Assembly (NCBI RefSeq): GCF_028476545.1
Contig: NW_026731610.1
Span: 1,727,001-1,791,000, forward strand
Reading direction: 5' to 3'
DNA: 64,000 nucleotides
Source of the DNA: Physella acuta
Lineage: Eukaryota; Mollusca; Gastropoda; Physidae
The notes beneath the pieces were generated by a model, which worked only from the letters and a program-made list of their open reading frames with translations, searched no databases and was not told where the DNA came from. Below, piece after piece: positions 25,852-37,597 of this stretch (its first letter is position 1; each line of letters opens with the position of its first letter). The position numbers were made by a program, and so were the translations under genes.

Positions 25852-27965
25852 CTACCTCCGTTCCACAAGACACATTAACCACACTTTTCCGAGATATATA
25901 AATTTGTCAATGATTTGGTTTTCTAATTTTGCATCTCCATCTTGAATATTATTATTTTTTAATATTTGTAACTGTTTGAAGTTAATTACTAAATACATTT
26001 TTAAATTTAATATCACAATTATTTTACATTTAATACAAGTTTTACAATAAAAAATAAGTATACTGTTTTCATTGTCTCCGTCTGGACAATCCAGTAACCC
26101 GACACTGACGTAAGTCTCAGGAATACAATAAGACCCTGGACATTTAGCGTAACCAGATGGACATTCATATGTCGTACAGTTCTGTAGGTGGGTCATATTA
26201 TGGCATCCGATGACATCACCTTCATATGATTTAACATACAAACATTTAGATGCAATTTCGCATGTCACTGTTTGGTTAGATCCTATAGTTTCAACAGTAG
26301 CAGGACTTTTGTTGCATGCCATAATGTCACACCACAGAAAATAAAATTCACATTCGGGTTGCAAGGACCCAGTATCGTCAGTTATGTTTATGCTCCACGT
26401 CTGATCTGGATGTAGCGTACATATGTCACTAAGATTTAAACATAGATGGTTCACATGATTGGAATCCTTACTATTACTGCTGTTCTGGGATGTTTCAACT
26501 TCGAGAAAGCTATACAACTGTTGATGGTTTTGTACATCGGTCTGTACAGAACGAATAGCTTCGTCTCTGCCATTTAAACAATCATGTTTGTTATCAGAGA
26601 AATAAGAATAAGCCAGAGATTTGGACGTTCCGTCGTCACCGCTAAACCTTTCAAAACATTAAGACCTAGATACCATCCGTAGAATTCGTCATCAACTAAA
26701 TTGGCTGCTACAGAGACTAGATCATTTTTATACTCTACAAATTCTGTTCTCATATTTATATAATCTGGGTTCTGCTGCCCAAACTTTTCCTCTTCACAAA
26801 TCACAACATATCGGTCTCCAGCATCACAATCAACTTGACTCCATATTCCATTGTGTCCAGTTCCATCACGTGATAAAACCCACGTGACACAATGTCCACT
26901 TTCTTCAAGGCTTGACGACCATGGCGGAGGAATGACAAGTGGTCGACCTTGACCCCACGTAAAAATTCCCCATGTCGAGTTAGACTCAAGGTCACACAAA
27001 CGCTGTTGTTTTGTTGTCTAAACCAAGTCTCTGGACCTGAGACATTCAGTGTTTTCTTCACCAGGACTTGTACAAATTCAAACTCTGCTTCTGTTTCTAT
27101 GGAAACCAAGTCTGCTCCCATATTTTCACAATGTTGGTTCGCGCTTCTTACAGTGTCCTCTGTGTGATTCACATGCGCAACAAAATAGCAGGATGAGACT
27201 GAATTAGTCCGAGGATCTACCAATAGTTCCCAACCTTCTCTACAGTCCGTACATTTTCGTTACGCCTTGTTCCATGTTAAAAAAATTATCCAATTGAATG
27301 AAAGTATGATTGGATAGTAAAACAATATTAGTGAAATCATCTTTTTTTAATGAGTCCTCGTCTACTAAAACAGAGGTTGATTGTGTTATTTGTGGAAGAT
27401 TTCTGGAACTTTTAATTTCTAACTGTGGTTTTATGGTGTTCGTTACTTCAATATAATTCCAATTATAAACTTCAAACGTATTTAACAAGTCCACACAGAG
27501 AGAAAAATAGACTTTTCCATCCGATATTAGCAGGCAACATTTTTTATCTGCTAATTCTACCTCATCTTCTATTTCCATTCTTCTCACAGCTGTGTATATA
27601 ATCTCTTGATAAACTATAAATACAAGGGCGCGAGATTTTGGAGATAGAACAATTAACAGCCGTTGATTTTCTGCAATACAGTTCGTTAACAGTTCATCTG
27701 AAACAGCGGAGATTGAATCAATTAAAGCAATACATAAAGTTTATTACATTTCTTTAAACAATCGTCATTTCGATGACAGATGGTATAAGTATAATGAGTT
27801 TCTCAGCTTAGAATCCTGCTGAGGATATATTCTTGTTGCTTCTGCTATGCTATCTACAAAGTTTTTGGGATAATTAATGAAGCAATCTATTTCTACAACC
27901 ACATAAACATTATATAAATGTGTATATTTTTGCCACCTCTCATAACGTGTATCCCAACCACACAC
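25852..27965 (-). pseudogene. Broken GRL101-like receptor (ectodomain only)
   Basis: Frames on the minus strand match the GRL101-like gene in order: an N-terminal piece at 27965-27765 (DSKLRNSLYLYHLSSK), a stretch at 27740-27240 (ALVFIVYQEII, LLISDGKVYF), a C-type lectin domain at 27260-26800 (CREGWELLVDP, SCYFVAHVNHTED, then CVTWVLSRDG, GIWSQVDCDAGDRYVVICEE), an LDLa-like part (HDCLNGRDEA) and a second module (CPSGYAKCPGSYCIP, LLDCPDGDNE) ending near FYCKTCIKCK. At least three frameshifts are needed to follow it: near 27264 in an A run, near 26985-27020 inside the lectin domain, and near 26650 before HDCLNG, where the first LDLa cysteine is also arginine. A stop falls at 27767-27765. No LRR or membrane region follows. 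It is probably a decayed tandem relative of the gene at 11158. Confidence 0.7.
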
Positions 27966-28547
27966 ACATGCAGCCGCATCTTCACTGACCCGCGGTCAAG
28001 GCTACACTCAATGCAATGGCACAACCAGGTACCCAAGGCACCGCTGAAAATGGTAATATAATAAACTGCCGTGTGATTGAAATGCCATAAATGTTCATGT
28101 TATTAAAACAAGTGATCTTTGAGATTGATAATCTATGCGGTAAAATTGTTTGATATAGAAATAATTTTAATATCATAAAACGTCACATAAAACACCCATG
28201 ATCTTTTTATTCGGACTCTTGCCGGTCGCCCCCTACCCCTCACGCCATCACAGATTGACCGACTAATTTCCGACATCCATAAAATATATGAAAATATCTG
28301 GTCAAAATGGATGGATATTAGCCGTTACGTGAAGTGAATGTGCAGTTCTCACAGTAGCTGACCTTAGGCTCTGGCCGTTACATATACATTTTGGATTATG
28401 TGTCCAAAATTCACATTCTACAGGCTAGATTTAAAAATACTTATCCAAATTTATACATACCACGGCTTGTCGTGAAAGCAAGAAAGAAGCACAGCAATAA
28501 AAACTTTAGAGACATTGTTGAAAAATGATGTCCTTCATGAAAATAGA
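27966..28547. other. No gene recognised
   Basis: A minus-strand frame around 27982-28176 ends in a hydrophobic AIALSVALTAGQ and might be an old signal-peptide exon of the broken receptor, but no clean donor was found. Confidence 0.3.
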
Positions 28548-28825
28548 CAATAAGATTCCAAAAATTTAAAAAGTTTTAACTGTCATCAAAAAAGATTATC
28601 AGATTCAAAAAGTTGAAAAGTTTTGATACTCACCAAAAAGGATCACCGTATTGCAAATGTTGAAAAGTTTTGATAAACGACAAACATGATAATCAGATTT
28701 CAAAAGTTGAACACTTTTGATAGCTGAAAACATGATAATCAAATTCCAAAAATTTTGACCGTCACCAAACATGATCATTAGATTCCAAATGTTGAAAAGT
28801 TTTGACCGTCAGCAAACTCGACCAT
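28548..28825. repeat. Degenerate tandem repeat of about 50 bp, six units
   Basis: The phrases AATCAGATTCCAAA and GTTGAAAAGTTTTGA recur about every 45-55 bp with many differences. It is an old array. Confidence 0.7.
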
Positions 28826-29167
28826 TACTGAAGTGACGCCACTATAATGAGATGGGACTTGCATTTCATTGCAACACAAATTGTGCTGACCAGTGGTCTG
28901 GCAATTAGTGAAATTAGCCGCCACCCCTTTGTCAGCAATCAGCGACTGTTCCGCCTCATAAATTGTTCAATGCAGAATTTTAGATACCTTTTTTTTCAGA
29001 TCGACTGAACGAAGATATGGCGCAAAGTGAAGAGCGGGGAATTTGGCATGTAAAGGGAGAAGTGGGTGGCAAGATGAAAGTTGTAATGAGGTTTTAAAAA
29101 TGGAATGCTTGAATGGAGTTTATAAAATGGTACTCTTATATTTCTTCAAATTCGATTTGTGAGAAAT

Positions 29168-29425
29168 GGGTCGGTGTGGTCGAGTCGATAAAGCTCATGG
29201 TTGCTAAACCGAAAAGCCTCGGGCAGATGAGGCTCGTTAGCTGGGGACAGCCACTCTTTTAGGGTAGACAAAAGCTATGGAAGCAAATCCAAAAAGAAAA
29301 GCAGGGTGAATTTAGAGTCAATGGCCACAATGGCGCATCACCAGTTGACACGTATACTTAATTGTGTTTGAGTGGATTTCTTCCAATACTAAAACAATTA
29401 AGAACGAAGAAAAATATATATATAT
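29168..29425 (+). mobile_element. tRNA-derived SINE, family 2
   Basis: The head GTGTGGTCGAGTCGATAAAG and the anticodon-arm-like GGTTGCTAAACCG are followed by a body with TATGGAAGCAAATCCAAA and a tail ACACGTATACTTAATTGTG. Other copies are at 43105 and 49389. Confidence 0.65.
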
Positions 29426-29855
29426 GTTAAATACGAGAATATTACAAATTGCTAATCATTTACACTTTGTAAATGTCCCTAAGAAGTCAACCTCCCTTTC
29501 CCACCCCAAGTTAATAGACACGTGTCGTCACTAAGGTAAACAGCATCAAGGTGCATCTAATGCAACGTGAGTTAAAAGATTAAGCGCGTGTGTTAAAAAA
29601 CAACTCACACATCAGTAGGTTATTGGACCTGTGTGCTTGTATGTTGGGTGGGGAGTGGGGGGATTGCGTTCAGCAGCTTGCTCCATCACCAACCCATTCA
29701 TCCTTAAAAACTAATTAGTTGAGAAAAGACGAAGCAGAGTTTATCGCTTTGAGACAGGTTCACATTAGAGCTGGATGAACTCAAGGAAGTGTTTTAATTA
29801 GAGACTTAACGTAATCGAGACTTTCGCTTTCAACCACGCCTACAGCTGATGGTAC

Positions 29856-30113
29856 CAGAGGCGTAGCGAGGGGGGGGGGGCGGGGGTGCGGACCGCACCG
29901 GGTGACACCATTAAGGGGGTGACACCAAGGCAAAAAATAGCAACATATATAGAGAAAAACTTGAGGGGGGTGCAAATCGAGTTTGAGGGGGGGGGGTGCA
30001 AATCGAAAATTTGAAAGTTTGTCCCCGAGAAGGGTCGCTACGTCTCTGGGGGGGGGGGGGGCTGACACCATTAAGTGCCGCACCGGGTGACACCCGACCT
30101 CGCTACGCCACTG
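29856..30113. mobile_element. hAT-type MITE family B, target duplication GATGGTAC
   Basis: The ends are CAGAGGCGTAGCGAGG and CTCGCTACGCCACTG. Exact duplications GATGGTAC lie at 29848-29855 and 30114-30121. Inside, GGTGACACCATTAAG phrases flank the G runs. Confidence 0.9.
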
Positions 30114-30469
30114 GATGGTACCCAACCTTTATAAAACTGTTATCTCCAAACATGTGTTATGCTTGGTAGCTCAGGAATTAGCTTTTAATACAATGTAATG
30201 TCAAAAATTATGGTATCACTGTTGTTGACCTTTTATGGATATTTTGGATGGGTATTTCTTGCATTATTTAACGTTGGTACTGTTATCTTGCGGCGATAGT
30301 CGCAGTTGACATTCCAAACTAATTGTTTGATTCTGTTGTTTCAAGCAGGTCTGTTAGTCAAAAAGTGGGGAAGGTTTAGTTCATAAAATATGCCAAAGAG
30401 AGGAAAGAGGAAATTCAGACTTTCGTCATGATGTATTGTGTACCTCTTATCATGAAAACAATGTTTATT

Positions 30470-30965
30470 TTTACTTTCTCGTATACGAAGTATAGAGAAA
30501 GTAATGTAATAGTGCAAAAAGATCGAAATAAAGATTTTTACAAATCTCGACGTCTTACACCTCCCTGATCGGAAAAGTTAGTTTTGCAATTTTGTCGGTA
30601 TGTCTGTGTGTATGTGTGTGTGAATGTGTATGTGTGTCCGTGAACACGATAACTTGATTACCGTTACAGCTAGGTTGATGCAATTTAAAATATAATTATT
30701 AAATAAAAAATCAAATTTGTATTTCTGTTTCAAATTTTCAGCGATTTCCGGTAAACCGAGGTGGAACTTATTCTACTTTCGGTATTCCTAAAGCCTATAA
30801 CTTGAATACTATTTCTGATAGATGAAATTTTACTTATAAGTAGAAGATCTAATTATCTGTTTTCTGTAAAATGTAAAGCAATTTTCGGTGACCGTAAGTA
30901 GCACATTACGCTATTTCCGATTTCTCAAAAAACGAATATGAATTTATTTTTAACTTGACTCCACT
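30470..30965 (+). repeat. CTTTCTCG-family element lacking its 3' end
   Basis: It starts TTACTTTCTCGTATACGAAG, has the TCTGTGTGTATGTGTGTG tract and both ATAACTTGA repeats, and stops after TTTCTCAAAAAACGAATATG. Right after it lies a SINE family 1 tail (31010-31075). Confidence 0.75.
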
Positions 30966-31318
30966 GTCTTTCTGTATAATGTACTAATGTTCCGCACGAT
31001 TATCTGCCTAGGTCACAAACATAGGTGAACTCTACTCCACCTACCATATAGACCATTAGGTTCGAAATATCCTTTTCTTTACATTGAAACGTCATATGAG
31101 TGTGGATGTGCCTAATGATAATATCGTGTGCTTAACGAATGTAAATGAACATTCAAATCGTATAATTTATGGATGACCACCAAAGTTTTATATGTTCGAT
31201 TAACACATGAGAGTAAATTTTTAAAATGTCAGCAATAAACACAACACTTAGCACTAGTTCTACCTCCTCATCATCCTCTACATTCACAACAACTTATGCG
31301 GTACTCTAGCAGTCATTA

Positions 31319-31349
31319 TGGACTACCATTGTATTACAATGGTAGTCCA
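31319..31349. repeat. Perfect 15-bp palindromic hairpin
   Basis: TGGACTACCATTGTA and its exact reverse complement are separated by one base. No function can be assigned. Confidence 0.8.
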
Positions 31350-31422
31350 ACATGCGTTGAAGGGTTTGACATTTTCCCTGAAAGGCTGCGCTGGTCACTG
31401 GGCTTGCGTGATTTTTTTCTTT

Positions 31423-31562
31423 ACTTTCTCTAATAAGGAGTATAGAGGAGGTAATGTCAATTGTGCAGAACATCGAAATCATGATTTTTACACGGTACTG
31501 ATTAGAAATGTTTTTATCTGTATACCTATCTCTGTCTGTCTCTTTCTCTGTGTGTGTGTGTG
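31423..31562 (+). repeat. CTTTCTCG-family 5' end cut in its GT tract by a hAT-like end
   Basis: The element reads up to CTCTGTGTGTGTGTG and then meets CAGTGGCGTAGCTAGG at 31563, a hAT-type left end. The right end of that insertion was not found, so its extent is unknown. Confidence 0.6.
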
Positions 31563-31846
31563 CAGTGGCGTAGCTAGGATTTTTAGGCCCCTATGAAAAA
31601 ATTATCAGTGGGTCCCTTCGTCAGCCAGTTATGCTACAATTGAGTTAAACGAATAGATCAACTGCTACTTACGATGGATAGTTTTTAAATAATAGAACAT
31701 ATTCTGTACATGTTGTATTTATACGTCCCGATTATGTATTTATTATACTGTATTATTATGTAGGCCTACTATTGCTACTACCCCGTAGTTTTGCAAAAAA
31801 TGTTACAAGAGTACAGTAAACATTTGGTTTTGTAAGTAACCAAATA

Positions 31847-32079
31847 CAGTAGCGTCACAAGGCGGGAGCAGGAGTGCTGCTCGCATCTGATGACAAAATT
31901 GATGGCTGACATCTTGAAAAAACATTGTAGAATTTACTGTCGAAACTATGGTGTATCCAGCTAAAATAATAAAAGATTAGTGAGAGAGGAGTGGCACCCC
32001 ACGAAAAATGCTAAATTTTGTGAGGACGACGGGGTGTTTAGTAAACTAACAGAGGAACATCCAAACTTGTGACGCCAGT
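31847..32079. mobile_element. hAT-like MITE with CAGTAGCGTCACAAGG end
   Basis: The left end CAGTAGCGTCACAAGG mirrors the right end CTTGTGACGCCAGT. TAACCAAA occurs just outside both ends, consistent with an 8-bp duplication, though the last bases of the right end are altered. Confidence 0.6.
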
Positions 32080-32514
32080 AACCAAACACAATTTAAATAA
32101 AAAATTGCTCATGATTTATTAATTTATTTATTGGGTGTGGTATAGGGTTCGATTTAGGTCAGGTACTACTATCATTGTCTCTAAGGCTATTGAAACAATA
32201 CAGAGTTTAGTTAAAAAACCAAAGCACATTTTATGAAGGTATTATGTTTTTAATAGAAAGCAAATGTATAGTTTACATAATGTGATAAAGTGTAAAAAGT
32301 AATGAATAAAACATGTACACAACACGGGATATTTAGATAAGTTTAGTACCGTAACAACATTATGATGTTTGGTGTTTAAGCCGAGACCTATAGTAGGGAC
32401 TGGATTTGTCGAACGATGGGGGTTAATGAACAGTTTAATAGTGACATCTACCGTAACAATAGTACAGGTAGCCTCTTGCATGTATTAAAGTGGCAGGTGT
32501 GTTAGGAATTCAGG

Positions 32515-33025
32515 TACAGATTCAGGTAAACTCTGCCGGGAGCAGGTACATTGATAGTTCAACGTTAACAGTAGACACAGAGTCAAAGACATACGACACA
32601 GAAGCAGAAATATTGTTTGGCACTCGTGTGACTAATGAGGGCCTCATTATCATAATTACAGAGATTTAGACGGCACAGGTCAACTCTTGCAGGTATAACA
32701 GTGGTTGATGTGTTAGGAATCCAGGTAAAGTTTCAGGTAATCTCCGACTGGTGAAGCTACATGTATACGGTAGACACACAGCCAAAGACATGCGGCACAG
32801 GAGCAGATCTATTGTTTGGCACTCTTGTGACTGATGAGGGGATAATTATCATAATTACATAGATTAAGACGGCACCGTAAATCAAATAAAAATTCAGGTA
32901 AACTCCGATTGTCACTGCTACATTGATACAGTAAACACACAGTCCAAGACATGCGGCACATCATAGACACATTGTTCGGCACTCGGATGACTGATGAGGG
33001 GATAATTATCATAATTACAGGTAGT
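32515..33025. repeat. Three diverged tandem units of about 160-210 bp
   Basis: Each unit has CAGGTAAACTCCG-like sequence, ACACAGTCAAAGACATRCGRCAC, ATTGTTTGGCACTCGTGTGAC and GATAATTATCATAATTACAG. Spacing between matching points is 210 then 162 bp. No coding frame runs through all three. Confidence 0.8.
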
Positions 33026-34504
33026 ATGACATTACGTGTAGCTATGACACGTGGTAGATACCCCTATGACTTTACTACTGTAACGTGAGCTACTTCATAG
33101 TTGTGACTGGAATTTATAATATAAGTTTAATGTATTGATACTAACGAGAACAAACACATCGCGCACTTTTAATATTGCTAATTCCAGTGCTTGTTAAGTC
33201 AAGTCTTAGTCCTAAGCCGTACAATCTCTAGCTGAATAAGCCAACCAATACGCTAACTTCCTACCTTATCTAAAATTACAGTATACACTATAAAAAAATT
33301 ACACTTAAAATCACTAGATCATTAATCCAGTCACTTAACGATCGTACTCAAAACTCAAACCCCGCATGGTCAAAGCACCTGCGGTCAAAAGTTTCACGCT
33401 CCCTACACATTCGATCACTTAAAAACTAAATATTTTATTCAAAACTGCACATCAAATGTTTCGAATTTATTTCAACCATGTACTAAAGCAAATAGCTTTC
33501 TTTATAATATGTTTTTATTTTGAAACTACGAGAACATCAAGTTAATTATTGTATATCATTTGTAATTTCCGTTCTTCGGCCAAGTGACCTACATTTTGAC
33601 AGAAATCGATTTGTCACTAATTGTGACAATGACAAAAAGTGTGACATCTTTGATGGTGCGAGTTATATGTTATAAATTGTGGTAATTACTTTTTGGCAAC
33701 TCGTATCATTATTTTGCAAAAAGATAGACCTACACCAACATCTTAATTACATGATTGTCTAGATCTAATACTTACTACAATTTCTATGTAGGTTGTAGAT
33801 ACTTAGTGTATACAATTTTTAAATATCTAATTCTTTGCAGCCACTTTTTGTTAAAAGTGTATGTCAGTTTTAATTATAACGTCTTCCCTTCAATAAGTAA
33901 TGTAGATTTTCGAAAAGTGGAAATTAAAAAGCTAAAATAGTTCCAACTATAAACAAACAATAAAACGTTATATCTTTTTCTACGTGACATTTCATAATTA
34001 TAAACATTAGCTAGCAAGCGATTAAGTCTTAATTTAATAACATTCATTGAATAAAACTGTAGATGTTATAATACTCTGTAGTATTTTAAAAACAATAAAG
34101 TAGCAATGTGGGATTGTAATGAAGGAGAAGGAACTTAACTCTATTATAAGGGCGATATTTATACTTAAAGATAACTGAAGCTTTGAAATTCTTTACTATA
34201 GAAAAGTATTGTTAATTCTTCGGTTACAGATTATGTTTTCTAAAGAAGATTAAAGCGTAAAACATCTGGTGAAATAATTAGTTTTATCTATATTAGTTTG
34301 TGAAATCAAAATAAAAAAATATTCAAGTCTTTATAACTTACAAACACATAAGACGATGGCAAATTGATTCACTGCAACAGAACTATCATACATATTGTCA
34401 ATAACAGCCACTGTGTTTGCGATTTTTGTGTTAACTAAATCTAAATTTAAAAAAAAAAGATTTTTTTGTAAAATATAAGTGAAATAAAAACGAAACAATT
34501 GAGC
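33026..34504. other. AT-rich DNA upstream of the broken GPCR
   Basis: No coding frame of note. The promoter of the GPCR copy may lie here, but no convincing motif was found. Confidence 0.4.
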
Positions 34505-35609
34505 ATGAATTCTAATGAGAATAATAATTCCGAGAACTACAGTGAATATTTCTCCAACACTAAAGAGTTCCTCGTCTCTGACGAAAACCTCAGATGCTTC
34601 CGAATAGCCGTCACGATATTTTTACGGGGAATTCTTTACTTTTGTGGGATTATAACCAACTTTTTCAACGTCGTCATCTTTCGTCGACTGGGTCTCAACA
34701 ACAGCATGAAGGTCGCCATCTTTGTGACGTCGCTTGGTGACGTGGCTATAAGCGTTCTCCTGTTCGCCGCCTCGATATGCCATTTATTGAGCGAACTCGA
34801 GCCGGAGAATGAGTTTGATTTGAATGGATTTAGTTTCTACGTTCTCGAAGACACGTCGTATGTTCTATATTTAGCCTCCTGCTGGGTCACGGCTTACATG
34901 TCCGTCGAGAAGTGCTGCTGCGTTCTGTTTCCTTTCAAGGTCAAGGTCATTTTCACAACCAGGCGCTCCGTGGTTGCCATGGTGATTGTGTACGGCGTTG
35001 CTATAACAACAAACTTGCACGTGTTGTACGGCATAAGAAAAATTGTACCGGAAGTCGAAGCGAATTCTGCGTCTACGGGCAGAAGCCAGTGGACGCTTGT
35101 GTATTCTGACGTCACAGAGAGCATCGTCTGGTTGGTAATCAAATACATTTTCAGCGGCCTGGTTTTGTTTGTGATCAGCCAGGTTGTGATGATATTGTCG
35201 TCTATTTTGATGGTGTACGGGCTGAGGCAAAGTTCAAAGGTGCGTGGAAATCAATTTGAACACAGCTTGATATCACTAACACAGGAAAAAATTAATCCTG
35301 ACAACGCTATTTCGGTCTTGTCACACTCAGAACGAAAACTTGTCAAAATTGTCTTGATGCTATCGATAATGATGATAGTTTGCAACATGCCGAGACTGAT
35401 AGCTTTCATGATTTATTACATCGTAGGTGAAGCAGAGTACATCACGTACCAAAACTTGAACACACTCACGTAGGAGATTGCTGTGTTTTTCTGTACTTTC
35501 ATCACTACCGGTAACTTTTTTTATTTATCTGAAGCTCAATTCGATGTACAGACAGTATTTTTACAAAATGTTTGAGAAACCGTATTTTAAAATTACTTTA
35601 AAACTTTAA
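34505..35609 (+). pseudogene. GPCR copy 2, broken in the last membrane segment
   Basis: Close relative of the receptor at 1871. The ATG at 34505 gives MNSNENNNSENYSEYFSNTK and 322 residues up to a TAG at 35471-35473, where copy 1 has TGG (Trp 322). Twelve codons further on, an extra T in the T run at about 35516-35522 shifts the frame inside TM7, so GNFFIYLKLNS is lost. Without both changes the sequence would run to TAA near 35609. TM1 to TM6 are intact, including VEKCCCVLFPFK and YSDVTES. An upstream TTG is not used as start. It may be a recent pseudogene. The TAG is in a sequence context suited to A-to-I editing, but the frameshift argues against rescue. Confidence 0.8.
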
Positions 35610-36041
35610 AATATTATTTGCACAATTTTCTTTTAAAGTGAAACTGAGTTTTTCGTTTAATTTAATATAATTTTAAATATAAAGAATATTTTCTTTAATT
35701 TTTAGTTAGAAAATAATAAATTACACATTAGTAATTAGCATGCAAACGACTACGTTTACGTTTGCAATAGGTAAGAAAGGGGTTTAGAAAGTATCAAATA
35801 AAACAAATAGTAGAATAACCATTAAATCTTGTGGTATGTATACAATATCTATTACAAAACTTGATATCTTATATTTTTTGTTGTTATCAGTTTTGGTATA
35901 CAAGCTACTTACTATGGGTCTTTACATGTTCGTAACTGTTAATTCTTCAGAAACAAAGTAATTTATGAGATTTCACAAGATAGTACTTATGGTATTTTAC
36001 ATAATAATAATTATGGGATTTTAAAAAAAATTTAGTAATAA
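35610..36041. other. AT-rich spacer, nothing recognised
   Basis: No coding frame, hairpin or known repeat is seen. Confidence 0.4.
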
Positions 36042-36230
36042 CGAGCCGACCCGCGGCGTATTATACGCCGCTATTTAGTTGTTTATTTTCTACTTTTAAG
36101 TAATTCATAATTTGTGAATTCGACAGTACCAATGCTGCCACTGAAAATATTTGCTTTAAAACACTATCAGTAGCTCGTTAAGGACGATACTACCCCCACC
36201 CTCCTTTCCCCCAACCCCTACCCTACAAAG
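36042..36230. repeat. Dispersed repeat F, copy 1, with GCGGCGTA inverted pair
   Basis: It starts AACGAGCCGACCC followed by GCGGCGTA, TTA, TACGCCGC and CTATTTAGTTG. About 150 bp later it ends in a C-rich run. A second copy is at 47276-47470. The superfamily is not known. Confidence 0.65.
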
Positions 36231-36609
36231 CTATACAGGTTCAAACCACAAACTAAATTTAAAAATCCAATTCATTTTATTTCTACCATATGGTGTTCGG
36301 AGGAAGCGCTTTATCATATTTTTTTCTAAGTTTATCGAGCTCTTATCAGCTGGTTAATTTGTGTATGCTGAAAACCATCTAAAGACTAACAATTTAGATT
36401 GTTGTGTCATTTAGTTTTTTAGAAAAGCCCTATTTATATATTAATAGCTCGTCTTACTTAATTTTAAATTAACTATTTCCTAATTTTGTAACTTAACCTA
36501 TTTAAATGTAAAGTGTATCCATTATGAGACAACATAGCACACACAAACAAGCTCAACTAATTTCGGGCCTAATATAATAATTTTAATAATTTCTTCATCG
36601 AATATATAT

Positions 36610-37017
36610 ACACGCTGAAAATCGGGAATCAATATGCATTAATTATTTATTTGTATTAGTTGCTTCCCATTACAATTTAATTTTAACCAGGGGAAACAAC
36701 CAATATCTTAAGTTTTCGTAAAAGAAAGAAAATGATCATACGATGTAAACAAAAATGATTTTTTATTTATTTACTACATTCTAAACCGGTTTTAGTATGG
36801 TAGTATGGAGTATTTTGTCGATTCTAGAAAATTCATGGATTTTAGAATAATTATTTGCATCTAATAAGTGTTGAAAACCATTAGCTCAAAAACTTGGTGA
36901 ATTGCATAAGAATTTAACCTCCCCCATTCCACTTATCCATTTTGGTTAAAACAAATATAAAATTTTGGATCCCTTAAAATTAAGGGACAGCTAACCTTAC
37001 ATCATCTTTGTTAAGAG
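36610..37017. repeat. Dispersed repeat E, copy 1
   Basis: It shares phrases with 43665-44040: TTAGTTGCTTCCCATT, GGGAAACAACCAATATCTTA, TTTTGGATCCCTT. It stops at GTTAAGAG, directly before a family C hAT end. Confidence 0.65.
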
Positions 37018-37135
37018 CAGGGGTCGACAACCTGCGGTTTGCAAGCCGCATGCGGCTCTTTTACTGTCAAGATGCGGCTCTCCGGCTCCTTACACAAATA
37101 TCAATACTTATATTATTTTGTTTTCAAAACTCATA
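37018..37135. mobile_element. hAT MITE family C, right part missing
   Basis: It begins CAGGGGTCGACAACCTGCGG with GCCGCATGCGGCTCTTTT and CGGCTCTCCGGCTCCTT, the widespread GGGGTCGGCAACC type. It fades after about 118 bp. Confidence 0.65.
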
Positions 37136-37368
37136 TCAAATATAATAATATAAAGAAAAACAACTTTAAACAGAATTAAAACACTTATCAGAGAACAATG
37201 AGAATATGTGCAGTAGAAAGTATACGGACAACTGACAGCAGCTTAGGCACCAGGCCCAGCCCGACAGCCCCGTGGCAACAATCCCATACTTGCCACTACC
37301 CAAGTGCCGACGTTTCGAATGTTTTTAAATGGAATATGTTATTTTATTTAGAATGCATTTCCCTTTCA

Positions 37369-37597
37369 TAACTGACGGTCTACGGGGCAAGTGAAGTAGA
37401 GTTCACTTGTTTCTGTGACCTCGGCCTATGAAGGGATAATGTGGTCAGCACTATGCCCACCCGCCTTTACTTTCCTTAACGTGAGTTAGGTACCCATCAG
37501 AGTTGGGTGGACTCAGGTACGGTCTACTGACTTCAACCCGATTCGAAATCGAGACTTACGGGTTAGCAGTCCAGCTCTCTACCGCTAGTCCCTATGT
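37369..37597 (-). mobile_element. SINE family 1, near-complete copy, reverse strand
   Basis: Read on the minus strand it has GGGACTAGCGGTAGAGAGC (A box region), GGACTGCTAACCCG, CGATTTCGAATCGGG (B box region) and the full family body, ending at GTGAACTCTACTTCACTTG. Confidence 0.8.

Noticed and set aside
34871-35230. Minus-strand frames overlapping the GPCR genes (also 2353-2772, 52594-52911, 59412-59771)
   Set aside because: Mirror frames of conserved GPCR coding sequence; the same shadow appears behind each copy.
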